From Alphaproteobacteria bacterium (lineage in GTDB: Bacteria; Pseudomonadota; Alphaproteobacteria; SHVP01), in the NCBI GenBank assembly GCA_009694165.1, contig SHVP01000015.1:1-37498 (forward strand): 37,498 bases of DNA, read 5' to 3'. Numbering within the stretch: the first letter of the stretch is position 1; each line of letters starts with the position of its first letter. The notes beneath the pieces are model-generated. The model saw only the letters and a list, made by a program, of their open reading frames with translations. It searched no databases and was not told where the DNA came from. This document shows positions 16,631 to 26,121 of the stretch, in pieces. The position numbers and the translations under genes are program-made.

Positions 16631-17668
16631 CTACCGGTGCGCCAACCCGGCGGCGCGCTCGACGAAGCGTTCGACGTCCTCGCGACGCGTGTCGAAGGAC
16701 GTGACCAGCCGATAGGTATGCTCGGCCGGATCGCCCCATGGCCCGAACAGAAAGCCGTCTTCGCGCAACCCAGCGGCGACGGCGGGCGGCAACCGCGGGA
16801 ACACGCCGTTTGCCTGGGCGGGATACTTGATCTGGATGCTGCCGACGCGACGCAGGCCTTCGACCAACCGGGCGGCCATGGCGTTGGCGTGCCGGGCGTT
16901 CTGCAGCCACAGGTCGTCGTTCAGATAGGCGGCGAACTGCGCCGAGACGTACCGCATCTTGGAAAACAATTGGCCGGCGCGCTTGCGCAGGAAGGGCAGG
17001 CGTTCGGCCAGCAGCGGATCGAAGACGACGATCGCCTCGGCCCCGAGGGCGCCGTTCTTGGTCGCTCCGAACGAGAGAATGTCGATGCCCGCGCGCCAGG
17101 TCATGTCGGCCGGCGAGACGGCGAGGGCGGCGAGCGCGTTGGCGAGGCGCGCCCCATCCATATGAATCTTCAATCCGCGCCCATGGGCGACCTTGGCGAT
17201 CGCGGCGATGTCGGCCACGGCGTAGACGGTGCCGAGCTCGGTCGATTGACTGAGCGAGACGGCGGCCGGCTGGGCGTTGTGGACGCCGTGCGGCGTCGCC
17301 AGTGCCAGCGCCCGCTCGAACGCGGTCGCCTCGAGCCGCCCGTTGGCGCCGTCCACCGCCACCAGCTTGGCGCCGCCGCTAAAGAATTCCGGCGCATTGC
17401 ACTCGTCCTCGGCGATGTGGGAGAGCGCATGGCAGTAGATCGCCCCGTAGGGCGGCGCGATCGCCGCAAGGGCAAGGGCGTTGGCAGCCGTGCCGGTTGC
17501 GACGGGAAAGACCCTGACTGGCCGCTCGAACAGGTCACTGAAGAGGCGGTCGAGATCGCGCGACAATTCGTCGTCACCATAGGCGGCGGCGCGGCCACGG
17601 TTGGCTTCAGCCAGCACCGCCAGGATCTCGGGCGAGGCCCCTGCCGTGTTGTCGCTGCGAAAATCCAT
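16631..17668 (-). CDS. ltaE: Low-specificity L-threonine aldolase
   Basis: This 345-residue PLP enzyme of the aromatic beta-eliminating lyase/threonine aldolase group cleaves L-threonine and related beta-hydroxy amino acids to glycine and an aldehyde. Family marks are MDFRSDNTAGASPEI at the N-terminus, VATGTAANALAL, HIAEDECNAPEF, KIHMDGARLANAL, and the Schiff-base Lys in DILSFGATKNGALGAEA. The length is normal. The ribosome site is weak, but the start matches the family. It sits 9 bases after the JAMM gene on the same strand. Substrate specificity cannot be read from sequence. Confidence 0.9.
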   Translation of the reverse strand: MDFRSDNTAGASPEILAVLAEANRGRAAAYGDDELSRDLDRLFSDLFERPVRVFPVATGTAANALALAAIAPPYGAIYCHALSHIAEDECNAPEFFSGGAKLVAVDGANGRLEATAFERALALATPHGVHNAQPAAVSLSQSTELGTVYAVADIAAIAKVAHGRGLKIHMDGARLANALAALAVSPADMTWRAGIDILSFGATKNGALGAEAIVVFDPLLAERLPFLRKRAGQLFSKMRYVSAQFAAYLNDDLWLQNARHANAMAARLVEGLRRVGSIQIKYPAQANGVFPRLPPAVAAGLREDGFLFGPWGDPAEHTYRLVTSFDTRREDVERFVERAAGLAHR

Positions 17669-17677
17669 CGTCGGTCC

Positions 17678-18124
17678 TCAGCCTGCCGGATGGCCGGCGT
17701 GCACCGGCACCTCGACGAAGCGCGCCGCCGCCGCGCCGACGATGAAGTGACCGGTGGTGTGCGTGGCCTTGCCGCGCTCGACCGTGGTGATCAGCCAGGC
17801 GAGGTCGGGCTCCCACACCGAGGCGAGGTCCTGGGCCGAGGGCCTGGGTTCGCCGTCGGGGTGCGAATGGTAGAGCCCGACGAGCGCATCGCCGCCGGCG
17901 GCGCGGTTGCGTTCAACCCGCAAGCGGATCGACGGATCGACCTCGAAGCGGCGAGTGGGGTCGTCGGCCACGTTGGCGCTGGCGACGACGGCGGTGACGA
18001 CGACGTGCCGCCCGCCGGCGGTGCGTTCCTCGCGGCCGAGCAGCAGGCCGCAGGCTTCGCGGGGATAAGCACACTCGGCGCTGGCCTCGATCGCCTCGAG
18101 GTGGAACGGCGCCAGGGTGATCAC
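17678..18124 (-). CDS. JAB/MPN+ (JAMM) metalloprotease family protein
   Basis: The 148-residue protein carries the full JAMM zinc motif: a Glu in the EACGLLLG segment and HSHPDGEPRPSAQD (H-x-H-x7-S-x2-D). Bacterial stand-alone JAMM proteins cut C-terminal extensions from small sulfur-carrier or ubiquitin-like proteins, for example in cysteine or thiamine pathways. No ThiS/MoaD-like partner is seen in the window. Its ATG overlaps the stop of the upstream DUF6476-like gene in ATGA (18121-18124), so the two are translationally coupled. Confidence 0.88.
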   Translation of the reverse strand: MITLAPFHLEAIEASAECAYPREACGLLLGREERTAGGRHVVVTAVVASANVADDPTRRFEVDPSIRLRVERNRAAGGDALVGLYHSHPDGEPRPSAQDLASVWEPDLAWLITTVERGKATHTTGHFIVGAAAARFVEVPVHAGHPAG

Positions 18125-18399
18125 GGGGCGGGCTTGAGATCGATGGTGCCGGTGACGCGGCCGCTGGCAAGATCGATGACGGTGATCCGCTCGCCGGCGC
18201 CGGCCCGGTGGCGCAGGAGCAGGCGGCCATCGCTGGCGGTCATGTCGATCACCCCTTGGCCGGTCGCCACTTCGGCCTGGAACGGCGCTCCGCGCGAGGA
18301 TGCCTCGCCCATGCGACGGACCATCGTCACCCCGATGACGGTCAGGACGACGACGATCAGCAGCCCGAGGACGACGACCAAGGCCTTGAGCGCACGCAT
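18121..18399 (-). CDS. DUF6476-like membrane-anchored protein
   Basis: The 92-residue protein starts at 18399 with one transmembrane helix (about residues 5-26, ALVVVLGLLIVVVLTVIGVT) followed by a small beta-rich domain (GVIDMTASDGRLLLRHRAG, RITVIDLASGRVTGTIDL). The family is found in alphaproteobacteria next to rluD-type genes, from memory. Here it is divergent from the rluD-like gene with only 29 bases between starts, and overlaps the JAMM gene by four bases. It heads the DUF-JAMM-ltaE-VOC run. The function is unknown. Confidence 0.7.
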   Translation of the reverse strand: MRALKALVVVLGLLIVVVLTVIGVTMVRRMGEASSRGAPFQAEVATGQGVIDMTASDGRLLLRHRAGAGERITVIDLASGRVTGTIDLKPAP

Positions 18400-18428
18400 G
18401 GCTAAAATGACGTAAACATAAAGGGCCG

Positions 18429-19433
18429 ATGGAGAGCGCCAGGAATGCAATCGAACGAGTGACGATCGCCGACGATCAGGGCGGCCAGCGGATCGACCGC
18501 GTGTTGGCGCGCGCCCTGCCGGCGCTGTCGCGCAGCCGCATCCAGGCGCTGATCGCCGCCGGCACCGTCGCTGCGGACGGCGCGACCATAGGCGACGCCA
18601 ACTTTCGGGTCAAACCGGGGCAGCAGCTGACGGTAGTGGTGCCGGCCGCGGTGGCCGCGGTGCCCGAGGCCCAGCCGATCGCGCTCACCGTCGTCTTTGA
18701 GGACGACGATTTGATCGTCATCGACAAGCCGGCCGGGCTCGTCGTTCACCCGGCGGCGGGCAACCCCGACCGCACCTTGGTCAACGCCCTCCTGCACCAT
18801 TGCGGCGCCAGCCTGTCGGGGATCGGCGGTGTGCGCCGCCCCGGCATCGTGCATCGTCTCGACAAGGACACCAGCGGCTTGCTGGTCGTCGCCAAGAACG
18901 ATGCGGCGCATGCCGCGCTCGCCGCCCTGTTCGCCAAGCACACGATCGAACGTGCCTACTGGGCGCTCGTCTGGGGCGTGCCGCGACCGACAAGCGGCGA
19001 GATTGACGGTCCGATCGGACGGAGCCGGCGCAACCGTAAGAAGATGGCCATCGTTGCCGGTGGCAAGCCGGCCCTGACGCGCTACCGCGTCGTTCGCGCG
19101 TTCGGCGAGACGGCGGCGCTGGTCGAATGCCACCTGGCCACCGGACGCACCCATCAGATTCGCGTCCATCTCGCGGCGCGCGGCCATCCGGTGATCGGCG
19201 ACCCCACCTATGGCGGCGGCTGGCGGCGGCTCGCCGGCCTGCCGGCGGCCATCCAGCCGCTTGTTCAACGTCTCCAGCGCCAGGCGCTGCACGCCCATTT
19301 ACTCGGGTTTCGACACCCTAGAACGGCAGCTCCGCTGCGGTTCAGAAGCGTAATTCCTAATGATATCAATGCGATAATATTTCTACTCGAATCCAAGATA
19401 AAAAATTCCCGAGTTGGGCTCTCAGGTACTTGA
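18429..19433 (+). CDS. rluD: RluD-family 23S rRNA pseudouridine synthase
   Basis: The 334-residue protein has an S4 RNA-binding domain (residues about 18-75) and an RluA/RluD catalytic domain with HRLDKDTSGLLVVAK (catalytic Asp), IGRSRRNRKKM and GRTHQIRVHLAARGHP. It should modify uridines in helix 69 of 23S rRNA. The last 30-35 codons after HLLGFRHP switch from GC-rich to AT-rich codons (PNDINAIIFLLESK). The family ends in a similar but Ala/Leu-rich segment, so the reading frame is kept while base composition changes. The TGA stop (19431-19433) overlaps the -35-like element of the rpoH promoter candidate. The choice of RluD over other RluA-group members is likely but not certain. Confidence 0.85.
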   Translation: MESARNAIERVTIADDQGGQRIDRVLARALPALSRSRIQALIAAGTVAADGATIGDANFRVKPGQQLTVVVPAAVAAVPEAQPIALTVVFEDDDLIVIDKPAGLVVHPAAGNPDRTLVNALLHHCGASLSGIGGVRRPGIVHRLDKDTSGLLVVAKNDAAHAALAALFAKHTIERAYWALVWGVPRPTSGEIDGPIGRSRRNRKKMAIVAGGKPALTRYRVVRAFGETAALVECHLATGRTHQIRVHLAARGHPVIGDPTYGGGWRRLAGLPAAIQPLVQRLQRQALHAHLLGFRHPRTAAPLRFRSVIPNDINAIIFLLESKIKNSRVGLSGT

Positions 19434-19460
19434 CGTTAATGTGCCATCATTCCCACATAG
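19429..19460 (+). promoter_or_regulatory. Candidate rpoH promoter (sigma-70 or heat-shock type)
   Basis: CTTGACG (19429-19435) is followed at heat-shock-like spacing by TCCCACATA (19451-19459). This resembles CTTGAAA/CCCCATNT RpoH promoters, and TTGACG with 17-18 bases to CCACAT also suits sigma-70. It would leave a leader of about 60 bases before rpoH. An upstream TAATAT in the AT-rich rluD end could be a second start. Confidence 0.45.
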
Positions 19461-19526
19461 TAGCGTTCCTGGAGGGTTGGCGGTACGCGTTCCTTTTCAC
19501 TAATCCGGCAACGAGAGGACCCACAG

Positions 19527-20414
19527 ATGGCAAGCGCCCTCACGCTACCCGCCAACGCCAGCGAAGGCAGTCTCACCAGTTACCTGCAGGCGATCCGCCG
19601 CTTCCCGATGTTGGCCCCGGACGAGGAGTTCATGCTCGCCAAGCGCTGGCGCGAACACAACGACACCGAGGCGGCCCACAAGCTCGTCACCAGTCATTTG
19701 CGTCTGGTGGCCAAGATCGCGATGGGCTACCGCGGCTACGGCCTGCCGGTTTCCGATCTCATTTCCGAGGGCAATGTCGGGATGATGCAGGCAGTCAAAC
19801 GCTTCGATCCCGATCGCGGCTTCCGCCTCGCTACCTATGCGATGTGGTGGGTCCGCGCAGCGATTCAGGAATACATCCTGCATTCGTGGTCGCTGGTGAA
19901 GATCGGCACCACGGCGGCGCAGAAGAAACTGTTCTTCAACCTGCGCAAGCTCAAGGCGCAGATCAGCGCGGTGGAAGAAGGCGACCTGCGGCCGGAGAAC
20001 GTCCGCAAGATCGCCAACCGTCTCAACGTGACCGAGGAAGAAGTGGTCATGATGAACCGGCGCTTCGCCTCGGGCGGCGATCATTCGCTGAATTCGCCGA
20101 TGCGCATCGACGGCGACGGCGAGTGGATGGACTGGTTGGAAGACGAAACTCCCAACCAAGAACTGGCGTTGGGCGAGAGCGAGGAATTGGACAACCGGCG
20201 CAGCCTGCTCGGCGAGGCGATGAAAACGCTGACCGAGCGCGAGCGCATCATCCTCAACGAGCGCCGGCTGAAGGACGAACCGGCGACGCTGGAAGAACTG
20301 TCGCAGCATTACAACATCAGCCGCGAACGCGTGCGCCAGATCGAAGTCCGCGCGTTCGAAAAGCTGCAGCGCTCGATGCGGAGCATGGCGGGCAAAAATC
20401 TCGTTCAACCATAG
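19527..20414 (+). CDS. rpoH: RNA polymerase heat-shock sigma factor RpoH (sigma-32)
   Basis: This 295-residue sigma-70 family group 3 factor directs RNA polymerase to heat-shock promoters. Region 2 includes LVTSHLRLVAKIAMGYRGYG and FDPDRGFRLATYAMWWVRAAIQEYIL. The RpoH box is QKKLFFNLRKLK. Region 4.2 is the helix-turn-helix ATLEELSQHYNISRERVRQIEVRAFEKLQ. Length and motifs are complete. The start at 19527 is preceded by GAGAGGACC. It is monocistronic, ended by a strong hairpin. Alphaproteobacteria often have more than one rpoH, and which copy this is cannot be told here. Confidence 0.97.
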   Translation: MASALTLPANASEGSLTSYLQAIRRFPMLAPDEEFMLAKRWREHNDTEAAHKLVTSHLRLVAKIAMGYRGYGLPVSDLISEGNVGMMQAVKRFDPDRGFRLATYAMWWVRAAIQEYILHSWSLVKIGTTAAQKKLFFNLRKLKAQISAVEEGDLRPENVRKIANRLNVTEEEVVMMNRRFASGGDHSLNSPMRIDGDGEWMDWLEDETPNQELALGESEELDNRRSLLGEAMKTLTERERIILNERRLKDEPATLEELSQHYNISRERVRQIEVRAFEKLQRSMRSMAGKNLVQP

Positions 20415-20440
20415 GCGGAGCATCGGTAGTGTTGAAGATT

Positions 20441-20472
20441 GGGGCCCCCTCGCGGGGCCCCAGTCGTTTGTG
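20441..20472 (+). terminator. Terminator after rpoH
   Basis: GGGGCCCC (20441-20448), loop CTCGC, GGGGCCCC (20454-20461) form a perfect 8-bp GC stem. A short AGTCGTTTGT follows, so the T-run is weak but the stem is strong. It lies between convergent rpoH and the two-domain hydrolase gene. Confidence 0.75.
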
Positions 20473-20495
20473 GCCAAACCCGATTCGCACCGGAT

Positions 20496-21925
20496 CTAAG
20501 CCGGACCCTGCGCCGCGGCGAACGCGGCAACCATCCCGGCCAACGCCGCCGCATCGCTCGGGTAGGGACGCAGCTCGGCGCCCGCGACCAGCGCGGCCGC
20601 CCGCGGCGCCACCTCGGCAAACACGGCAGCCTCTGCCACGCATACCAGTGTGGGAGTCGCCAACGCCGCCAGGACCTCGGCAAAGGGATAGGTGAACAGC
20701 GCCCGATAGGCTGGCCCATAGGTCCGAACGTGCTTGAGAATGCCGATCAGCCGACGGTCGAGAACCTGCGGATCGCAGTCCGCCTGCACCAGGCGCGTGG
20801 CCGCCGCCGATTGGCGAACCACGGCCAGAACAACGCCTCGCTGCGGAGCGCCTGCCACAGGCGCACCAGATGGGTGCCGTCCCAGACCGGCTCGCGCGCC
20901 GGCGGGTTGACGAGGACAAGCCCCTTGGCGCGACCACGGCGGGCGAGTTCGCCGGCGACCACGGCGCCGGTCCCACAGCCAATCACGATCGCAGCGCGAC
21001 CGCCGAGCAGCCGCTCGGCGGTCCGCGCCCAACTGGCCACCGTCGGGCGCGTCGGCGGCCCGAAACTGTCGCCGTTGCCGGGAAGATCGGGCAGCAGCAC
21101 GCGGCGGCCGCCCGTGCTGGGCGCCGCCGTCAGCGCCGCCGGCGCCCCCGTGTCGAGGTCGGCCGCGGCGAGAATCGGGCCGTAGCGGTCGGCAATCCGG
21201 TCGAAGGCCGTCAGTTCGACGGTCGGATGGCGAAGCGCGCGGGCGCCGGCCAGATACACCTCGCTCGGCGAAGTGATGTAGATCGGCATAGTCGCCCGCT
21301 CGACCGGTTCGGCGGCATCGTGGCGCAGGACCGCCTCGTAGCACTTGCGATAGGCATCGCCAATGGCCGCCTGGGCGAAGAAAGCGTGGTGAACCGCCAT
21401 GGCGTCGTCGCCGTCCATGGCGATGCGGTTCGCCTTGTCGTGCCGGTGCCACGGTCGGAACAGAAACTGCTCGCGATAGCGTTGCCAGAAACCGACGAGA
21501 TAGCCGCCATGCCAGTCGGGCCGATAGGGCGGCATGTAGTGCTGGAGCAGGTCGCGACGGTGCTCCGGCGGCGTGAAGGTACCCTCGTGAATGACGATCG
21601 CCGGAAACGTGGCCGGCCGCACGACCGCCAGCTCTGCTGCGATCGAAGCGCCGGTATGCGAACCGAGCAGACCGCGCCGTCGGACGCCGAGCGTGGTCAG
21701 CAACGCGGCGATCGCCTCGGCATAGTCGCGCATCGTCGGCACCGCCGCCGGTAACGGATCGGACAGGCCATAGCCGGGCAGATCGACCAGCAGAATCGTG
21801 AAACGCTCGGCCAACTGCGCCAGCAGCGGCAGGATGGGTTCCGGTCCGTTGCCGGCCGGCAGGACCAGCAGCAACGGTCCCGACCCGGTCCAACGGCAAT
21901 GAATCTGGCCGTAGCCGACCGGCAC
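20496..21925 (-). pseudogene. Tandem two-domain alpha/beta hydrolase, frameshifted
   Basis: The gene encodes two alpha/beta-hydrolase modules in a row. Module 1 has VLPAGNGPEP, LVDLPGYGLSD and the elbow GSHTGAS; module 2 has LLPDLPGNGDS and the elbow GCGTGAV. Both have a following LFxPW cap and a similar C-terminal strand (PIYITSPSE in 1, PTLVCVAEA in 2). A single-base loss near 20808-20818, after FWPWFA, shifts the frame; the rest (TRLVQADCDPQVLDRRLIG ... MVAAFAAAQ) is read in another frame to the TAG at 20496. Neither elbow has Ser, Asp or Cys at the nucleophile position (His and Gly instead). The start is probably GTG 21925 with no clear ribosome site. If the shift is a sequencing error, it is a 475-residue protein. 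Confidence 0.75.
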
Positions 21926-22013
21926 CAGACGATGGCGATATGGCTAAACCATGCGACCCCCTCCCGCGGGCGACCGTGCGCCGGCAGTCTACCCGGTCGC
22001 CGGCCGGCGAGGC

Positions 22014-23306
22014 CTAGTCGGCAAAGGGATTGTGGACGAGGATCGTGTCATCGCGCTCCGGGCTCGTCGACAAGAGTGCCACCGGCGCCCGGATCAGTTC
22101 TTCGATGCGGCGAATATATTTGATCGCCGTCGCCGGCAAGTGCGCCCACGAGCGGGCGCCGCGCGTCGATTCGCTCCACCCCTCGACCGACTCATAGACC
22201 GGTTCGACCTTGGCCTGGTCCGCCATGTTGGCCGGCAGGTAGTCGATCGTGCGGCCGTCGAGCCGATAGCCGACGCAGACCTTAATTTCGGGAAAACCGT
22301 CGAGCACGTCGAGCTTGGTGAGCGCGATGCCGTGGACGCCGCCAACCACCAACGACTGACGCACCAAGACCGCGTCGAACCAGCCGCAGCGGCGCGGTCT
22401 CCCGGTCACCGTGCCGAACTCGTGGCCACGTTCGCCGAGACGTTTGCCGATCGCATCGGTCAGCTCGGAGGGAAACGGCCCCTCGCCCACGCGGGTGGTG
22501 TAGGCCTTGGTGATGCCGAGCACATACCCCACCGCGCTCGGCCCGATCCCAGCGCCGACCGCAACCTGGCCGGCCAGGGTGTTGGACGAAGTAACGTAGG
22601 GATAGGTGCCGTGATCGACGTCGAGCAGCGCGCCCTGCGCCCCCTCGAACAGGATGCGCTTGCCTGCCTGGCGCGCCTCGTCGAGCAGGCGCCAGACCGG
22701 CGCGGCAAACGGCAGGATCTTCGGTGCCACCGCCAAAAGTTGCTGGCGTAATTCAGCTTCGTCCACCGGCGGCTGGCCAAAACCGCTGCGTAGCGCATTG
22801 TGGTGGGCCAGCAGATTGCGCAGCTTGATGGGCAGCGACGCTGGGTCGGCCAGATCGCAGACGCGAATCGCCCGCCGCCCGACCTTGTCTTCATAGGCCG
22901 GCCCGATCCCGCGCTTGGTGGTGCCGATACGGATGCCCTCGCTCGACACCTCGCGGGCGGCATCGAGCTCGCGATGCAGCGGCAGGATGAGGACGCAGTT
23001 CTCGGCCACCTTCAGGTTGGCGGGCGTGATGGTGACGCCTTGGCGGCGAACGGTGTCGATCTCGCTCAGCAGCGCCCAGGGATCGACGACGACGCCGTTG
23101 CCGATCACCGACAAGGTGCCGCCGCGCACGACACCCGACGGCAGCAGGCTGAATTTGTAGGTGACGCCGTTGACGACCAGGGTATGGCCGGCGTTGTGCC
23201 CGCCCTGGAAACGCACGACCACGTCGGCCCGCTGCGACAGCCAATCGACGATCTTGCCCTTGCCCTCGTCGCCCCATTGGGCGCCGACCACCGCGACATT
23301 GGCCAT
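22014..23306 (-). CDS. purA: Adenylosuccinate synthetase
   Basis: The 430-residue enzyme joins IMP and aspartate using GTP, the first committed step to AMP. The N-terminus has the phosphate-binding [17 protein letters not shown] with the catalytic Asp, then [10 protein letters not shown] with the catalytic His, [12 protein letters not shown], and near the C-terminus [13 protein letters not shown] and TKLDVLDG. Length is typical. The start at 23306 has a GGAGCAACA site. It is the last gene of a minus-strand run serC-serA-hisZ-purA, 25 bases after hisZ. The stop is TAG. Confidence 0.97.
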   Translation of the reverse strand: MANVAVVGAQWGDEGKGKIVDWLSQRADVVVRFQGGHNAGHTLVVNGVTYKFSLLPSGVVRGGTLSVIGNGVVVDPWALLSEIDTVRRQGVTITPANLKVAENCVLILPLHRELDAAREVSSEGIRIGTTKRGIGPAYEDKVGRRAIRVCDLADPASLPIKLRNLLAHHNALRSGFGQPPVDEAELRQQLLAVAPKILPFAAPVWRLLDEARQAGKRILFEGAQGALLDVDHGTYPYVTSSNTLAGQVAVGAGIGPSAVGYVLGITKAYTTRVGEGPFPSELTDAIGKRLGERGHEFGTVTGRPRRCGWFDAVLVRQSLVVGGVHGIALTKLDVLDGFPEIKVCVGYRLDGRTIDYLPANMADQAKVEPVYESVEGWSESTRGARSWAHLPATAIKYIRRIEELIRAPVALLSTSPERDDTILVHNPFAD

Positions 23307-23331
23307 CGATTGTTGCTCCTTGGACGACGGC

Positions 23332-24468
23332 TCAAAGCGCCGTTGCTTGTCCGTCTTCGACGATGTGGCTGCAGCCCAACCGCTGGGCCTCGCGGCCCGC
23401 GTCGGCGACCCGGGTCAAGCCGGCCACGGTCTGCCAGCCCTCGCCCCGCCAGCGCCGTGCCTCCTCGACCGACGTGCCGAACGGAACGAAGAGGCGCGGC
23501 GGCGGTGCCGGCGGCGCCACCGCGCGCTTGAGTGAATCGAGATAGACGGTGAAGCCGGTCGCGGTCTCGCCCGAACCGAGGCGGTAGCGACCGCCGCGGC
23601 CAATTTCGCCGCGCACCCCCTTGGCAAACAGCGTGAACGACAGACCGGTGTGGTATTCGAGGCCGCGAAATTCGCCGGGATCGACGGTGATGGCGAGGCC
23701 GGGCAGCGCTGCCCGGACGCGGGCGATCAGCCGGGCAAGCTCGTCCAGCAACGGCCGGGCGGCCGGCGCGAGGGCCAGCTCCGCGAGGACGGCCATCGCC
23801 TCGTCGGCTGGACCGGCGGCGCGCAGGAGGCCCGTCAGCGTCTTCAGTACAGGCGCCGCCAGGCCGGCCAATGCCCCAGTGTCCTTGCGGTCGAGGGCGC
23901 GCCGCGCCGCGAGCGCCTGCTCGGCGTCGAGCCGCCATTCCTGACACAGCGTAGGCACCAGGGTGGGCAGCGTGATGTCAGCCGAAAGCTTGGAGACGCC
24001 AACCGTGGTCAGCGATTCGGCGGCCAGCACGAGCACCTCGGCGTCGGCGTCGACGCCGGGCGCCCCGATCAACTCGAATCCCGCCTGGGCGAACTGGCGT
24101 TCGGGCCGCAGCTGCGAGCCGCGGATCCGCAGCACCTGGCCGGCATAAGAGAGCCGCAGCGGCCGCGGCGCGCCCGCCAGGCGGCTCGCCGCGATGCGGG
24201 CCACCTGCAGGGTCATGTCCGGGCGGATGCCCATCATGCGCTGAGAATGCGGGTCCATCAGCCGGAACGTCTGCTCGACCAGCGCCTGCCCGGGACCCGC
24301 CAACAGGCTTTCCTCGAACTCGATGAGCGGCGGCTTAACGCGCTGGTAGCCATGGCTGCGAAAGTCGGCCATCAACCGTTCGATAATGGCGGCTTCGAGC
24401 TCGGCCATGGGCGGCAGCTCGTCTTCGAGGCCGGCCGGCAGCAGGGCCTTTTCGAGATCAGGCGACAT
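23332..24468 (-). CDS. hisZ: ATP phosphoribosyltransferase regulatory subunit
   Basis: The 378-residue protein resembles the class II aminoacyl-tRNA-synthetase core of HisRS but is the HisZ regulatory subunit that activates the short form of HisG in histidine synthesis. Marks are [12 protein letters not shown] at the start, [33 protein letters not shown], and [15 protein letters not shown] with GRGGRYRLG. hisG itself is not in the window. The start at 24468 fits the family; an ATG at 24528 is possible. It is 59 bases after serA and next to purA in the same orientation. Confidence 0.9.
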   Translation of the reverse strand: MSPDLEKALLPAGLEDELPPMAELEAAIIERLMADFRSHGYQRVKPPLIEFEESLLAGPGQALVEQTFRLMDPHSQRMMGIRPDMTLQVARIAASRLAGAPRPLRLSYAGQVLRIRGSQLRPERQFAQAGFELIGAPGVDADAEVLVLAAESLTTVGVSKLSADITLPTLVPTLCQEWRLDAEQALAARRALDRKDTGALAGLAAPVLKTLTGLLRAAGPADEAMAVLAELALAPAARPLLDELARLIARVRAALPGLAITVDPGEFRGLEYHTGLSFTLFAKGVRGEIGRGGRYRLGSGETATGFTVYLDSLKRAVAPPAPPPRLFVPFGTSVEEARRWRGEGWQTVAGLTRVADAGREAQRLGCSHIVEDGQATAL

Positions 24469-24527
24469 GGCGCGAGTGTAGCCTCGGCCCTTTGGAATGT
24501 CCGCCGCCGTGCGCAGGCGGCCGTCCA

Positions 24528-26108
24528 TCAGGTGAAGCGCAGCGTCTTGGCTTCGTTCACCAGCGGCAACCCGCGAATCTTGCCGAGGACCGATTCAGAG
24601 ACGGCGTCGTCGACAGAGACCAGGGCAATGGCCTCGCCCCCGGCCGCCCTCCGGCCGAGGTGAAAGGTGGCAATGTTGATGCGCGACTCGCCAAGAATGG
24701 TACCGAGGCGGCCGATGAATCCGGGCAGGTCATCGTTGGTGACAAGAAGCATGTCCTTGCTGAGCTCGGCCTCGATGTCGATGCCGTTGATGTGCACGAT
24801 CCGCGGCGCACGGTTGGCGAACAGCGTACCGGCGACGACCGTCTCGCCGCTCTCGTGCTTGACCGACAGCCGGATGAGCGAGTGGTACTCGGGACTGCGT
24901 TCGTTCTTGGTCTCGACCACCTCGATGCCGCGCTCGCGCGCGACCACCGGCGCATTGACCATATTCACCGAATCCATGAGCGACCGCAGCAGGCCCTCGA
25001 GGACGACGGCGGTGAGCGGCTTGACGTTGAGATCCGCTACCGCTCCCTCGTAGTCGATGCGCACCGATCTCATATTGGGCTCGCCGACCTGGCCTACGAA
25101 ACTGCCCACCTGCTCGGCCAGCCTGAGATACGGCCGCAACTTCGGTGCATCCTCGCCGCTGATCGAGGGCATGTTGAGCGCGTTGACGACGGCGCCCTGG
25201 ACCAGGAAATCGGACATCTGTTCGGCGATCTGGAGCGCCACGTTCTCCTGCGCCTCGCTCGTCGAGGCGCCGAGATGCGGGGTGGCGATCACCTGCTCGA
25301 GGCCGAACAGGACGTTCTTCTTCGCCGGTTCCTCGAGAAAGACGTCAAGGGCCGCACCGCCGACCTTGCCTGATTCGATCGCCGCCTTCAGATCCTCCTC
25401 GACCACCAGGCCGCCGCGGGCGCAGTTCACGATCCGCACGCCGTCCTTCATCTTGGCGATCGTGTCCTTTCTAATGACGTTGCGGGTGGCTTCGGTCAGC
25501 GGCGTATGCAAGGTGATGAAGTCGGCGCGACGAAACAGCTCATCGAGGTCGACTTTCTCGACGCCGAGGGCGCGGGCACGCTCGGCCGACAGATAGGGAT
25601 CGTGCGCGATCACCTTCATCTTCAGTCCGAGGGCGAGGTCGGCGACGATCGCGCCGATATTGCCGCACCCGATCACGCCGAGCGTCTTGCCGTAGACCTC
25701 GACCCCCATGAAACGCGATTTCTCCCACTTGCCCGCATGCGTCGAGGCGTTGGCCGCCGGCAGTTGGCGGGCGAGGGCCATGAGCATGGCGACGGCGTGC
25801 TCGGCGGTGGTGATCGAGTTGCCGAAGGGCGTATTCATCACCACGACGCCGCGCGCGGTGGCCGCCGCCAGATCGACGTTGTCGACGCCGATCCCGGCGC
25901 GACCCACGACCTTCAGGTTCTTGCCCGCCTTGAGCACGTCGGCCGTGACCTTGGTCGCCGAGCGAATGGCAAGGCCGTCATAGGCGCCGATGCAGGCGAT
26001 CAGCTCGGCCGGCTTGAGGCCGACTTTCTCGTCGACCTCGACCCCGCGTTCGCGAAAAATGGCGGCCGCGCGGGAACTCAGTTGGTCGGAAATCAGGACT
26101 TTTGGCAT
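24528..26108 (-). CDS. serA: D-3-phosphoglycerate dehydrogenase
   Basis: The 526-residue long-form enzyme oxidises 3-phosphoglycerate with NAD in serine synthesis. The Rossmann motif is GVIGCGNIGAIVADLALG. Catalytic residues lie in VNCARGG (Arg), FLEEPAKKN (Glu) and ATPHLGAST (His). An intervening ASB domain follows, and the C-terminus is an ACT domain (LLVTNDDLPGFIGRLGTIL), the usual serine-binding control site. The length equals the long bacterial type. It starts 13 bases after serC's stop. Confidence 0.97.
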   Translation of the reverse strand: MPKVLISDQLSSRAAAIFRERGVEVDEKVGLKPAELIACIGAYDGLAIRSATKVTADVLKAGKNLKVVGRAGIGVDNVDLAAATARGVVVMNTPFGNSITTAEHAVAMLMALARQLPAANASTHAGKWEKSRFMGVEVYGKTLGVIGCGNIGAIVADLALGLKMKVIAHDPYLSAERARALGVEKVDLDELFRRADFITLHTPLTEATRNVIRKDTIAKMKDGVRIVNCARGGLVVEEDLKAAIESGKVGGAALDVFLEEPAKKNVLFGLEQVIATPHLGASTSEAQENVALQIAEQMSDFLVQGAVVNALNMPSISGEDAPKLRPYLRLAEQVGSFVGQVGEPNMRSVRIDYEGAVADLNVKPLTAVVLEGLLRSLMDSVNMVNAPVVARERGIEVVETKNERSPEYHSLIRLSVKHESGETVVAGTLFANRAPRIVHINGIDIEAELSKDMLLVTNDDLPGFIGRLGTILGESRINIATFHLGRRAAGGEAIALVSVDDAVSESVLGKIRGLPLVNEAKTLRFT

Positions 26109-26121
26109 CGGCCCATTCCGT

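Noticed and set aside
16568..18415. A 615-codon open frame on the plus strand opposite ltaE and the JAMM gene
   Set aside because: It has no recognisable motif, and the minus strand holds three clear families in this stretch. In GC-rich DNA long antisense frames are common.
19430..20695. A 421-codon open frame overlapping rpoH
   Set aside because: It is an out-of-frame shadow of rpoH, which has all sigma-32 motifs.
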